Positions 47,971-59,545 of a DNA stretch of 64,000 bases are shown piece by piece; the first letter of the stretch is position 1, and each line of letters opens with the position of its first letter. The DNA is taken from assembly GCF_017591425.1 (NCBI RefSeq), contig NW_024467119.1:27377001-27441000 (forward strand), given 5' to 3'. Made by a program: the position numbers and the translations under genes. A model generated the notes under the pieces. It searched no databases. It was not told the DNA's origin and saw nothing but the letters and a program-made list of their open reading frames with translations. Source of the DNA: Ochotona curzoniae. Lineage: Eukaryota; Chordata; Mammalia; Lagomorpha; Ochotonidae.

Positions 47971-48651
47971 AATTAACATGCACATTATTAATATTTAAAG
48001 TCTGCTAGATTTATCTAGATGTTTATTTTATCAAGAGTAAAAACCCCAACTAGAAGATTTATATGTATTAACTCTGTTAAAACTTGAAGCTTCACATTCT
48101 TATTTCATTAATTCTTTTTAATAGTGTTAGAGAGGAAATTGGAAGGTGTAGCAGGCAGCCAAATAACTTCTAATTTGTAATAAATGAAAGAGGCCTCTAC
48201 CAAGGAAATATGGTCTCAAAATTGAATCAATATCCAATTTTAGTTTAATTTTTTCCATTAAAAATGAAATCAGTACCACTTGTCAGCCAGCATGCCAATA
48301 TTTCAACTTAATCTGAAAGTGCCACTTTCTATAAGTGAAATGTCTACCAATGGCAACAGAATGAATTAGAAACTTGCTATTAAGTTAGTCATGAAGTCAG
48401 ATATTGAAAAGATCATTTATTTCTTCCAGAATGAGCATCTCTAGTGAGAATACAATTTGCGAATTCGCATCTAATAAAAGTAATCAGATATATCATTCTT
48501 GGTCTGGGGCAAGGTTAAACATAAAACCTAATGTTTAAACATGTGTACACTCTATCACTTTTGTAGAGGTACCATTTATGCGAGATAGAAATAAGAGATC
48601 TGCACTGACACCAGACCCATTACCTAAGTCATTTCAGCTTATGGCAGGGGG
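47971..48651. other. Sequence without a gene
   Basis: Nothing recognisable. Confidence 0.4.
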
Positions 48652-48859
48652 GGGTAGTAGTATAATGAATGGGAGTGTGGGGGGGTATTGTGGGCAAGTT
48701 GGGGGGGTGGGGGGGGGGGGGGTGTGGGGGGGGGGGGTGGGGTGGGTGGGTGTTGGTGGGGGGTGGGTGTGATGGTTTGTGGTGGTGGGGGGTGGGTTTG
48801 GGGGGTTGTTGTTTGGGGTGGGTTGGTGTGGGGGGGGGGGGGGGGTGGGGGGGGGGGGT

Positions 48860-48890
<31 letters not shown>

Positions 48891-49215
48891 TATGGGTGTG
48901 TTTTTGTTGTTGGTGTGGTGTTGTTGGTGGGGGGGGGGGGGGGGTTGGGTGGGGGGTGGTTTTGGGGGTTTGTGGGGGTGGGGTGGGGTGTTGGGGGGGT
49001 GGGGTGGGGGGGTGGGTTTGGGGGTGGTTGGTTGTGGGGGTTTTGTTGGTGTGGGGTGGGTGGGTGGTGGGGGGGGGGTGGGTGGTTGGGGTGTTGTGTG
49101 GGGTTGGTGGTGGGTGTTTTGGGTGGTGTGGGGGTTTTGGGGGGGTGGGGGGGGGTGGTGGTGGGGGTGTGAGGATTTTGTGGTGATATTGGTGGGTGGT
49201 GGTAGTTTGGGGTGT
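48652..49215. repeat. Extreme G/T-only low-complexity tract
   Basis: From 48698 to 49171 (474 bases) the plus strand contains no C and only two A (48772 and 48892). The longest G run is 29 bases (48860-48888). Irregular GGT, GGGT and TTG motifs recur without a fixed period. The flanks (48652-48697 and 49172-49215) are milder versions. The 135-221 aa Gly/Val/Trp-rich and Pro/Thr-rich ORFs are translations of this tract, not genes. It is either a real G-quadruplex-prone minisatellite or a sequencing/assembly artefact. Confidence 0.95.
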
Positions 49216-50518
49216 TATTAAAGGATTTTCAATGGATTGTCTAATAAACCTCCAAATGTGTCTGAGTATATTGCAGCAAATATGCCATAAAAACAGCAAA
49301 GGTTAAAAGATAATAACTTTCTGTTACCAGTAACAATTTATTCTCTGTTATTTGGCTTCACAGGCTATGAACTCAGGTTCACCTTTGTACTCACTTGGAT
49401 TTACAAAGAAAATCACTTTGGATTGCCCTTTTCTGCCCTTCATTCCCTTCCTTTCCATTTGCTCGTCTGAATAAGAACCTCTTTGCCCCAGTTTAAGTAC
49501 AGACATTTGTATTTTTATGACATTCTACTAAAGCATTTTATACATTTGCTCATTTTAAAAACTGATTTTTGCTATGGCTACCGGTTCTGTGCCAGTCAAT
49601 GATCTGCTTATCTATGAGTTTTGTTTTACAAGATGTCACATGGTAGGCCCAGCTACACAATCTGTAGGTGTAGCAAAAACTGAATACTTGGGATCACTTT
49701 TACAAAACTTGTTGAGATTTTAAGAGCATTAACCAAGAACAGGGCAACCAGATTCACTGCCCATGATTCTGGCCCTGAACAGTGACTTAGTGCTAGGCCT
49801 TCTTTATGATTTTCCATATTAAACAATCCATAATTAAGGTAAATTTGGAATGTCTTGTAAACTACAGAAAAGAAAGATACGGCATCTAAGCCCTTCATTG
49901 CTGGTAACAAAAATAAATCAACATTTGTATCTATTGACACGTTGTTTTGTTTATTAAATTCACAAGAGTAAGTTTCCAGGAAAGGCCAATTGTGCACTGA
50001 AAGATGCTATTGAAATGATACAACACTTCTGATTACAGAACCAAATACTTGGGACATGAAGAAGTGATGGTCTCTGTAATTTGATTGTAGGGTCCGTAAT
50101 TTCCTGAAATGGATAGATAGTTACTAAGCATATAGCCTGCCTACTAAACCATGGCACTAAGCATAAAAGTTCTATCACCCCTACATGTGGCAAGTGAGAG
50201 CTTTCACTTCTAGAAAGCAGATTAAAGGAAGAGTAAGTTAAACTTAATTGGATTGAGTCAGCAGATAAGTAACTGAATTCCCCCAATATATCAGACGCTT
50301 TGGGGTTAGAAATGAAACTAAGATAAGATATTCATCCCAATGAGGTTCAGCGTCTAAAGATTCATGACAAAAACATCACCAACAGGCTGTCACCCATGTG
50401 TAAATGTGAAATCTTTTTTTTTTTTTACAATATAGTTTAAAAGAATTTTTGCTTAAGAGGCAATCACTCATAATATCCACTTACTCATTTGACGAAAATT
50501 TGCTAGATGTCTTTTAAT
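49216..50518. other. Sequence without a gene
   Basis: No recognised gene; a T run lies at about 50415-50426. The two minus ORFs (114 and 108 aa) lack family features. Confidence 0.4.
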
Positions 50519-50526
50519 ATTCAGGC

Positions 50527-50881
50527 CCTGGCCCTGTGAAATAGCCTAATGGCTGAAGTCCTTGCCTTGCATGTGCCAGGATCGCATACAGACTCAGGGT
50601 TTGTATCCCGGATATTCCACTTCCCATCCAGCTGCCTGCTTGTGGCCTGGAAAAGCAGTGGAAGGTGGCCAAAAGCCTTGGAAACTTGCACCTATACGGG
50701 AGACCCAGAAGAAGTTCCTGGCTCCTGATTTTGGATCATCTCAGCTCTGACTATTGTGGCCACTTGGGGCATGAACTAGCAGATGAAAGATCTTTTTCTC
50801 TGAATCTTCTTCTCTGTAAATCTGCCTTTCCAAGAAAATAAATAAACAAATAATATTTTTAAAAAAAAAAAAAAAAAGGAG
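50527..50881 (+). mobile_element. CSINE, plus strand, with target duplication and long A tail
   Basis: CCTGGCCCTGTGAAATAGCC is the head. CCACTTCCCATCCAGCTGCC, GGAGACCCAGAAGAAGTTCC and a tail AATAAATAAACAAATAATAT followed by about 16 A follow. The direct repeat ATTCAGGC is at 50519-50526 and 50882-50889. The uninterrupted A run suggests moderate age. Confidence 0.88.
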
Positions 50882-50889
50882 ATTCAGGC

Positions 50890-51859
50890 ACTATTCTAGG
50901 ACTTTAGGCAGACTCTACTTAGTTACAATAGTAAATCAAATTGGTATTATCATGAAAAAAGCTTTGGGTATGATACGATCCTATCTTACAAAGAGATTTG
51001 AAACCCCAGGGTTTCAAACATGTGATAGTTATACCATGATTTTGTCCTTTGCCCATGACAAAGATCAGTAAAGGGTTTCCAATCCTTACCTTTAGTGGAA
51101 TCTGCCAAAGTGAGTAACTCTTCAGCCTTCCACAAGCAGCCATATTATTAGTGAGGAAAAGTCTACTGGTCATTTTTCATTGAGACTTCAAAATGCACAG
51201 CTTATGTCTGACTGGCAAGTATGATTATTTGAGAAGAATGGCAAACAAGCTGTATTGTTCAAGACAAGTTAACTACTGAAACCATTTCAAATTTTGCCAG
51301 GCTTCCCAGTTAAAAAAAAAATCATCTTTCATTCATTCCTTAGTAACAAGCAGCATGACCAAGGGATGAAATGACATGTAAAGATGCTCCATGCAGGTAC
51401 TAACACAGCTCAGGGTGTCACCATAAACTGCAATTTTGAAGAACGTTCACTGAATCTTCCTTCCAGAGTCATGTGGTGGGGGAAAGAAATTGTGAATAAC
51501 AGAAAACGTCATACATAAAGACTGTAAGCAGTATATTTTATATTTACTCACTTTCCATTGGTAAGCTCTCATAATATACCCATGCCCCTCAACTGCAAGA
51601 GAGGTTGGGAAATGTTATGCATAGGCCCCAAAAGACATGAAATGAACTTTGAGAAATACATAGACTATCTCTACCACATCTGTCCTAATCAGGGATATAA
51701 TGATAATGCGTTTTGTAAATACGAACTCTGCTCACTATCAATGAATGATTTGCAGTTTATAGTATCCATCCATTTGAGAATGCTTTAAATCTGCTTATAG
51801 TGAGTGGTATTTACATTATTGATAAATCTGCATCAGATTGTCTCTTGTTTGAGCTAACA
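50890..51859. other. Sequence without a gene
   Basis: Nothing recognisable. Confidence 0.4.
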
Positions 51860-52138
51860 TGAAGGCTCAATTGGCTAATCCTCTGCCTATGAGCACTGGT
51901 AAACAATAAGATTGCCAGTTCGTGTCCCAGCTGTTCCATTTCTTAGTCGGCTTCTGATCATGGCCTGGAAAAGCAGTGGAAGAAGGAAGGCTCAAACCTC
52001 CTGGCTCCTGGCTTTAGTTCAACTCAGCTCTGGCTCTTGCAGCCAGGTGGGGAGTGAACAAGTAGATGGAAGATCTTTCTGTCTCTGTGTCTCCTCTCTG
52101 TAACTCTGCCTTCCAAATAAATATAAATTTGAAAAAAA
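51860..52138 (+). mobile_element. CSINE, plus strand
   Basis: GGCTCAATTGGCTAATCCTC, AGATTGCCAGTTCGTGTCCC, ATCATGGCCTGGAAAAGCAG, CCTCCTGGCTCCTGGCTTTA, GGAGTGAACAAGTAGATGGA, a CT-rich stretch and CCAAATAAATATAAATTTG give the full order. An internal deletion near AAGGAAGGCTCAAACC removes part of the middle. Confidence 0.82.
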
Positions 52139-52585
52139 CTGCTATCATACAAATACTGCTGTTATTTGGACCAATCTTTAATATGAGGGAAGCTTTGACT
52201 TCAGTTTGACTGCAATTGTGATGTTTGTAGACAATGTGCATGTCTTTTATTGACTGTTCCTTTATGTGCACTTTGAAGTGTGTACTTCTATACAAACCTC
52301 AATTAACTTGCTGAGGGAGCTGCTGTACTTCTGGGATGATGTTAATCTCCAAAATCATTTAAGGCTAAGAGGGTATTATTATATTACTGTATTCTTAGGC
52401 GAGTTGAATCTGTCAATCCATAAGCAAACTCTTGGGCATCCAAAATGAGTGTTTACCAATATTCTCAAGAATCACTGAGATCGCTTTTTCATAACTACCA
52501 AGATGCTGTTCAATCTGAATGAGTTCCATGTTAAGAAAATTTCGAAGAATTTATTCATGTGATTCTGGAAGACTCAATAGCCTAC
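52139..52585. other. Sequence between two CSINEs
   Basis: Nothing recognisable. Confidence 0.4.
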
Positions 52586-52688
52586 ACTTGGGGAGTGAAT
52601 CAGCATATGAAAGATCTTTCTCTCTGTTATCGCCTTTCCTCTGTAAATCTGACTTTCCAATAAAAATAAGTAAACCTTTCAAAAAAGA
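52586..52688 (+). mobile_element. CSINE 3' end, plus strand
   Basis: Only the last ~100 bp remain: CACTTGGGGAGTGAATCAGC, a CT-rich stretch and CCAATAAAAATAAGTAAACC. Confidence 0.78.
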
Positions 52689-54455
52689 AGGTTAAGTGTT
52701 AAAGAGATTGCCTCTGTGCAAGACACAGGAACAAAGAACTAAAAGAAGGCAGTATTTGAGAGCCTGGCTACTCTAAAATGTAAGGTATACCTAGTGGCCT
52801 GCACCATGAGGAAAAGAGCTGATGGAAATGTGCCTTTCAATACCAAGTACCTGTGGAATCACATGTTTTTAGATTAAAAACACTGCTGGATCTTGTTTTA
52901 AAGAATATAGTATTTGGAAGTCTTCTTTTTTCTTTTGACAAATTACATTTTCAATTAGACGGTTTCAGATCGTAGTTGGGAGGCAAAATATACCAACTAT
53001 CAACATTCTTCCTTAAAAATACTTTATTGTAATTCTGAAATTCAATTCAAAAAGAAACTCTTTATTAGAGGAATAATAAAAGAAATCTTACACACACTTG
53101 CAAATGTTGCAATTCCTAATAAGCTAACTAAATAACTAACAGTACTTGCGTCTTATTTGTTCTGAAGACCAATTTTTACAGAATTGATATTCTTGCCAAA
53201 CAGCAAGACTACAACTAATCCAATATAGTTCCTCCATCATAAAAATTTAAAAACCCACATAGCTGTAAGTGTTCAATATTTTTCTGGTGTCACAAAATGA
53301 CTTAAAATCGCTGATGGTAGGACATAAATATTTTCAGTATTTCCAATACTGAGTCCAAATATTTCAGTACTGAGTAAATATTTCACTATTTTCAGTACTG
53401 AGTCCAAAGTCCTCAGTACTGAAAATAGCAAGTTTACAAGTTTTTTTTTTAAGTGTCACTATGGGTTATCCAGGAAGTGATGGATAACAATTTTAATTTT
53501 ATATTTCATAATTGTTTGAATTAAATTATGTTTTAGATATGAACTATACATCTGTGCATATACTCACTAAATCTTCTTTACTAGTATTTTTAATCACATT
53601 GTCAAGACATTACTGAAAACAGAACAGAGAATTTAACATAGGACAAATATTATAATTTAATATTAAAGAACTAGTTTTTGTATCTACTTCTTAAAATCTG
53701 GAAATACGATTCTAGGACTTGGGGGATTATAGGGATCAGTTTAAACAGTTTCTTTAAAAAGAAAACTAATATTGTTCATATGAAATGATTCAACTTGGTA
53801 CAACATAGGTAAATTGTCCACCAGGTACACAACACATTTTAGGGAATAAAACTGCAGAATGCAATAATATAATAGAATTCCTTCTGAAGTAGAACACTAA
53901 GTAACACGCCAACAATCAAGCAGAGTTAAAAATTAGAGTTAATTTGAGTATTCAAATCCATTCCTCTGCTTACAAAAACATACCCTTCCCCTTAGTTTAT
54001 AGCTTAGTTGTGGAGACAAATATATTTGAAACAGTAACGGATGCTTTCTCCGTGCTTCAATGTTTCTGATTTCTTCAGTAATCTTCCATTAGTTCAGTAA
54101 TCTGATTTTGTGACATAAATGAGACTTACTATGTAAAGAATGTAAATGTTTTCAAGTTGTAAAGGTCTAAAAGCCTACTCTGGGAGATATCAGAGCATGA
54201 AGACAACAATGAAAACCAAGTCCTCTGCCCCCAAGACAGAAAAAAATCATACAGGGTCTAAGGGGGAGGAGTCTCATAACCAAGAAGGATGGGAACAGTT
54301 GGAAGTTTGCACAGATAATGGTGTTTTACAGCCTAGCATGGGGCAGCCAGACTTCCAGAGATCCTGTTAAAAGAAGAGGAGTGAGCCACTTTGCCTCCAG
54401 CTCAACTCTGACTCAGATCATCCCAGTGTGGAACATTCATGGAACATTTACACAA
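52689..54455. other. Sequence without a gene
   Basis: No gene recognised; contains the CAGTACTG hairpin cluster listed separately. Confidence 0.4.
53335..53428. repeat. Hairpin cluster built on the palindrome CAGTACTG
   Basis: CTATTTTCAGTACTGAG (53386-53402) and CTCAGTACTGAAAATAG (53412-53428) are perfect 17-bp inverted arms around a 9-nt loop. The 8-bp palindrome CAGTACTG occurs at 53365, 53393 and 53414. A smaller hairpin CAGTATT-TCC-AATACTG lies just upstream (53335-53351). ACTGAGTCCAAA occurs twice in direct orientation (from 53348 and from 53397). Confidence 0.92.

Positions 54456-54504
<49 letters not shown>
54456..54504. repeat. (CT)n(AC)n compound microsatellite
   Basis: About 12 CT units followed by about 12 AC units with no break. 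Confidence 0.95.
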
Positions 54505-54509
54505 GTCAA

Positions 54510-55245
54510 ACACCTAAGCATAAGAATTAAACCATAAAACTCTTAAAAGAACAGATAAGGCAAAACTTTCACATCATTGAATTTTGAAATGAGAAGCATT
54601 CTAGGCTTCATTTTATCTATTAAAATTATAGACAGCAAAAGTAGAAGATAAACTGGACCACCTCATAATTAATGTTGCATCAAAGAACATTAACCAAATA
54701 ATGTGTCAACCCATGAAATAGTGAAAACATATAAGTAATATAGTTGGCAGTAGGCTAATATTCAGAATATGTAAAAAAAAATCTATAATTACCACCACCA
54801 AAAAAATGAGTTGAGCAAAAGATGAGCAAAGAACAACAACACTTTTTAATAACAAATGCCAACAAGCACATGCAAACTTTTCCAACATCACCAATCACCA
54901 GGGAAATGCAAATTAATGCCACAATGGCATACTTACTGGAATGGTTCTTATTTAAAAAAGAAAATACCAAGCATTGCCAAAGATGTGGGAAACTCAGAGT
55001 CTTACACAGTGTCTGTGGATATTTAAAATTGAACACAGTGTGGCACCTCCTAAAAGATTCAAAAACAAATTATCATAGGATTCAGTTGTTCCACTTCTGC
55101 CTATATACTCAAAAACTGTTCAAATAGTGTTTCCAACAGATGTGTGCATACCTATGTTCACAGCAGCAGTACTGACAATTGCTAACAAGTGGAAGTAACC
55201 CAAGTTCCTGTCCTTGCACAAATGAATGAATGAATGAAATATGGT
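54510..55245 (+). mobile_element. Old L1 ORF2 3' part, plus strand
   Basis: Landmarks of the ORF2 C-terminal coding region appear in order: GGCTAATATTCAGAATATGT, GCCAACAAGCACATGCAAAC, ATCACCAGGGAAATGCAAAT, GTTCACAGCAGCAGTACTGA and AATATGGTATGG at the end. Frames are broken. The upstream junction is at the compound microsatellite. Confidence 0.8.
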
Positions 55246-55330
55246 ATGGTTGGCCCTTAATGTTTGTGGGTTCTGTACTCGCAGACTCAACAAATCGTTG
55301 ATTGCAGTGATGGTGTGGCAATCCATAACT
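55246..55330 (+). mobile_element. Possible Tigger/MER2-like DNA transposon end
   Basis: GTTGGCCCTTAATGTTTGTG, GGTTCTGTACTCGCAGACTC and AACAAATCGTTGATTGCAG resemble a terminal region of a Tigger-family (pogo-type) non-autonomous element, 'gttggccctccgtatccgtgggttcc ... gattcaaccaacc'. Only one end is recognisable. Confidence 0.4.
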
Positions 55331-56315
55331 ATATCCATGACAAATTATGCAATACAAATGCATGTGTAGTTTCTGCCACAATAAAGATTTAATATCTTTA
55401 TCAACATATGTAACAGCATCATAATGGCTTAGAAAAGCAGAAATAGGGAACCTAGATACAAACATTTTTCCTCATCTACAATAAAAAAGACCTGTCATTC
55501 CATATATCCGACTACTATGCAAGGAAAGACACAAATGTACTGAATTTTCTTTTGGAACCACCTACCTGTTGGAAAGGCAATATAATGCTGGAATAAGCAG
55601 ATTTATTAAACAAGAAGACCTATTCCTTTTTCTCATGGTATCTCAACGAAAATTAAACACGTGTTACTGGATCTGACCTGTCATTCATTCTGCAGCTATA
55701 ATGGGAGCTCTCAAGTGGCAGGGCCACAGAGGGCAACCATGGCAACAATTTGCATAACATATTAAGAATGTGATGATAGAATTATGTGGCAACTTGAATT
55801 TTTCATTCCACAATACTTCAAAGGTGCAGGGGAGCAAAAGAGACTTCATTTAATGTGTTCCATGGAGAAATCTACATTACAAAACATTCCAGAAATCACC
55901 TTGCTTAAAATAAATAAATAATCTGAGAACAAACTCCAATAATGTTCTCAAGGGGAACGAAATTAGAAGACAAACGATAAATAAAAAAGGATCGGTTGAT
56001 TTTCTAGTATACTTTTTAGATAAACTCTTAGAATTTGTGGTGATGTCACCTCTTTTAAAAGAAAACTAAATAACAAAATTCAGTCTCCCATGAGGCTTTA
56101 GCACTGGGAATGCTTACTACAGGTTAGTCTTGAGGAATGGATCTGGTATAAAAGTTCCTTCTTCATAACGAATTGATTATTTTCACATTTTAAAAATTTA
56201 CTACATTCCAAATCCTATTTGCACAATAAATTGATGCATCATTTGCAAAGGTAATGAGGAAAAGGCAGCTGGTAACCCTACTCTTACAAATAGTTATGAG
56301 ATATATTAAAATGAA
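55331..56315. other. Sequence without a gene
   Basis: No gene recognised. Confidence 0.4.
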
Positions 56316-56351
<36 letters not shown>

Positions 56352-56353
56352 AC
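56316..56353. repeat. (TC)n(AC)n compound microsatellite
   Basis: Six TC units followed by about 13 CA units. Confidence 0.93.
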
Positions 56354-57758
56354 GGTGATAACAACCTCTGGAAACACAGGGTGACCTGATATATCAGAAT
56401 TTTCAATTAGGACATGTGAATGTAATGTTTCACCTTATTGATTTGCAAGTATTTAAACGCTCCTGATCACCAGGGATAAATCTGACTTCATTCGAGTGAA
56501 TGGTCTTTCTGGCATGTTGTTGGTTTTGATTATCTAGTATTTTGTTCAGGGTTTTTATCTATGTTCATCAGGTACATTGATCTAGTGTTCTCTTTATTAT
56601 ATCTTTTTCTAGTTTGCAAAAGATGGTGGTACTGACCTCAAAGAAGGAGTTTATGAGGATTCCCTCCATTTCAGTTTTAAATAGTTTAAGAAGAATTGGA
56701 ATTAGCTCTTCTTGAAAAACATGGCAGACTTTCACAGTAAAGCCATCTGGTTCCAGTCTTCGTTGTTCTTGTTGTTGGAATGGTCCCCATTACTGATTCA
56801 ATCTCGTCTTGATGATTGCTCCATGTAAGTATTCTATGCTTGCATGCTTCATTTTAGCAGACTGTATGTGTCCAGAAATCTATCCATTTCTTCTAGATTT
56901 CCAATTTGTTGGACTGTCACTGTTTTCCGTAACTTCTAATGTTTTCCTTTTTATTTCTGGGGTGTATGTTGGTACAGCTTCTATTTCATCTGTGGTTTTG
57001 CTAATGTAGATACCCTCCCTCTCTTTTATGTCTGTTTGTTTTTTGGACCAATCTGTATTGATATTGTTTATTTTTTGAAAAAAAAAAAAAAAAACTGAAC
57101 AGCTCTCCAATTCAGTGATGTATTGTGTCGTTTTTGTTTCAATTTTTTTTGTTTCTAATCTTATTTTAATTATTTCTTTCTTTCTGTTGGTTCTTGGTTT
57201 GTTTTCCTATTTTTGTGTCCTTAAGATGCACTTATATATCATTTATGTGATGACTATTAAATATCTTGAAACAGGCACAAATTGCTATAAAATCAACTAT
57301 AAATATTGTCTTGGTCCTGCACCAGAAGATTGAATATTATCTATTATCATCTTCATTCACTTCCATGATCATTTTTTTTATTTCCCTTTGATTTCTTCTG
57401 TGACTCACCAGTCAGGATTGTATTGTTCAATCTCCATCTGTTTGCATATTTTTTAGACTCCTGTAAGCTATTCATTTCCAGCTTCATTCCTTTGTGGTCA
57501 AAAAGGATACATGGTATAATTTCCATATTTTTTTAATTTTCTGAGACTTGATTTGTAGCCTAGAATATGGTATATCCTAGAGCATATTCCATGCATTGAA
57601 GAAAAAAAATGTTTATTCTTCAATGGTGGAATGAAATCTTCCATAAATATCAGTGAGGTATAATTAATTTGTTTGTTGATTTCTTTCTAGTTGTTATGTT
57701 CATTGATGAAAGCTGGATGTTAAAGTCCTCCACAAATGCGGTATTAAATTTATATCTC

Positions 57759-58067
57759 GGGCCCGGCGCGGTGGTGCATTGCACGCCCGGGATCCCATAT
57801 GGGCCCCCAGTTCTATCCCGGCAGCCCCGCTTCCCTTCCAGCTCCCTGCCTGTGGCCCAGGAAAGCAGTCCAGGACAGCCCAAGGCTTTGGGACCCTGCA
57901 CCCACATGGGAGACCCGGAAGAGGCTCCTGGCTTTGGATCGGCATAGCATCCGCCGTTGTGCTCACTTGGGGAGTGAATCATCGGACGGAAGATCTTCCT
58001 CTCTGTCTCTCCTCTCTGTATATCCGCCTTTCCAATAAAAAAATAATAAAAATAAATCTTTAAAAAT
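57759..58067 (+). mobile_element. Young CSINE nested in the L1, with 11-bp target duplication
   Basis: The head GGGCCCGGCGCGGTGGTGCA is nearly undecayed and rich in CpG. GGGATCCCATATGGGCCCCC, GAGTGAATCATCGGACGGAA and the tail AATAAAAAAATAATAAAAAT follow. Exact direct repeats ATTTATATCTC lie at 57748-57758 and 58068-58078. It splits the L1 endonuclease region. Probably the youngest SINE here. Confidence 0.95.
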
Positions 58068-58520
58068 ATTTATATCTCCTTTTAGATTTATTGACATTTG
58101 TTTTAAATAATTAGACCCTCCGGCATTGGGTGCATATATAACATAGTGGCCTTGATTGCTGACATTTGACAGTCTTTGCTAACATCTATTCTGTCTTGTA
58201 CCAAGTTGGCTATATCTGCTCCTTTTCACTATCAATTAGTATTGAATGTCCACCTTTCACTTTAACTCTGTGTGTATCTTTATTGGTAAGGTGTGTTTCA
58301 TTCAAATAGCAAGTAGGTATTGTTTTTATAACCCATTCATCCACTCTATATCTTTTATTAGGATAATATTTGCATTCAGGGTTATTAGTGACACATAATT
58401 AGTTGGTCATGGCATTTTCCAATAAATATTATTATTGTTCAATTTTTATTTTCTTTGTAATTGCACCAGGGGATTTTCTTTCCTCATATTCTTTATTTCT
58501 GTTTTGGAAAGTCTTTATTT

Positions 58521-58819
58521 TCTTTTTAGAGATTTATGTATTTATATTTGAAAGGCAGATTTTTATAGAGAGGAGAGACAAAAAAGAGAGCTCTTCCAGC
58601 CACTACTTCACTCCCTAATGGCTACACTAGCTGGAAGTAAGCTGGTATGAAATCAGGAGCCAGGGGTTTCCTCTAGGACTCTTGGGAGTATACAGGGGCC
58701 CAAGGACTTGAACCATACTCTGCTGCTTTTGGAGGGCACAAGCAGGCAACTGGATCAGAAGTAGAACAGCCAGAGCCACAAGTGGAGGATCAGTCCACTA
58801 CCCCAAAGGGCCAGCTGCA
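58521..58819 (-). mobile_element. CSINE nested in the L1, minus strand, with 14-bp target duplication
   Basis: The tail complement TTTAGAGATTTATGTATTTA is at the left, the body follows (TCAGGAGCCAGGGGTTTCCT, AGGGCACAAGCAGGCAACTG), and the head complement CCCCAAAGGGCCAGCTG is at the right. Exact direct repeats GAAAGTCTTTATTT lie at 58507-58520 and 58820-58833. It separates the ORF2 and ORF1 portions of the host L1. Confidence 0.93.
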
Positions 58820-59279
58820 GAAAGTCTTTATTTCATCTTCAATTATAAATGAGAGCTTTGCTGTATACGGTATTCTGAGTCAGCAATTTCCTCACTTTAG
58901 GATGTGAGCTACTAAACTCCACTCTCCTGATTTGTAGTTTCTGATGAGAAACCAGCTATCAGTCTAACTGGAGATCCATGAAGGTAGTGTGGCATTTCTC
59001 TAGGGCACATTTTAGAATATTTACATTTCACTGTTGAAAGCTTGACTACAATGTGTTGTGATGAAGACTGATCATGTCTGGCAAGATTGCTATCTGCTTT
59101 CTTTACTGAGATGTCCCTTTCTTTCTCAAAATTAGGGATGTTTCTGCCATTCATTCACTGAATAGGACTCCAAATTCATTGTCTCTTTCCCCCTTTTTAG
59201 GAAGTCCTGTGACATATAGGTTAGGTCATTTGATAGTTTTCATAAATCTCAAAAACCATATTCACTTTTTCTATTTTTA

Positions 59280-59545
59280 GAGGATTGATTATCTATTTGA
59301 AAGCTAGAGTTACTGAGAAAGGAGAGGGAGAGACAGGGAGACAGATTTTTCATCCTCTGATTCATGTCCCAGCTTGCCATAATAGCCAGACCCGGGCCAG
59401 TATGAGACCTGAATTTGGTCCAGCCTCTGCTGCTTTCCAAGACACAGTTTCAGAGGACTGGATTGGAAGAGGTGTAGCAGAGACTCAAATCAGGGCCTAC
59501 GTGGGACACCAGCTCCCAGCTGCCACAGTGCTAACCCCTCTACAT
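59280..59545 (-). mobile_element. Older CSINE nested in the L1, minus strand
   Basis: GATTATCTATTTGAAAGCTA (tail complement), GAGAGGGAGAGACAGGGAGA, CCTCTGCTGCTTTCCAAGAC and CACCAGCTCCCAGCTGCCAC are in reverse CSINE order. More diverged than the other two nested copies, with no clean target duplication. It is followed by a pyrimidine-rich patch (59546-59600). Confidence 0.75.

Noticed and set aside
48634..49299. Long ORFs (135-221 aa) rich in Gly/Val/Trp or Pro/Thr on both strands
   Set aside because: They are translations of a G/T-only tract with no stops possible in several frames; composition alone explains them.
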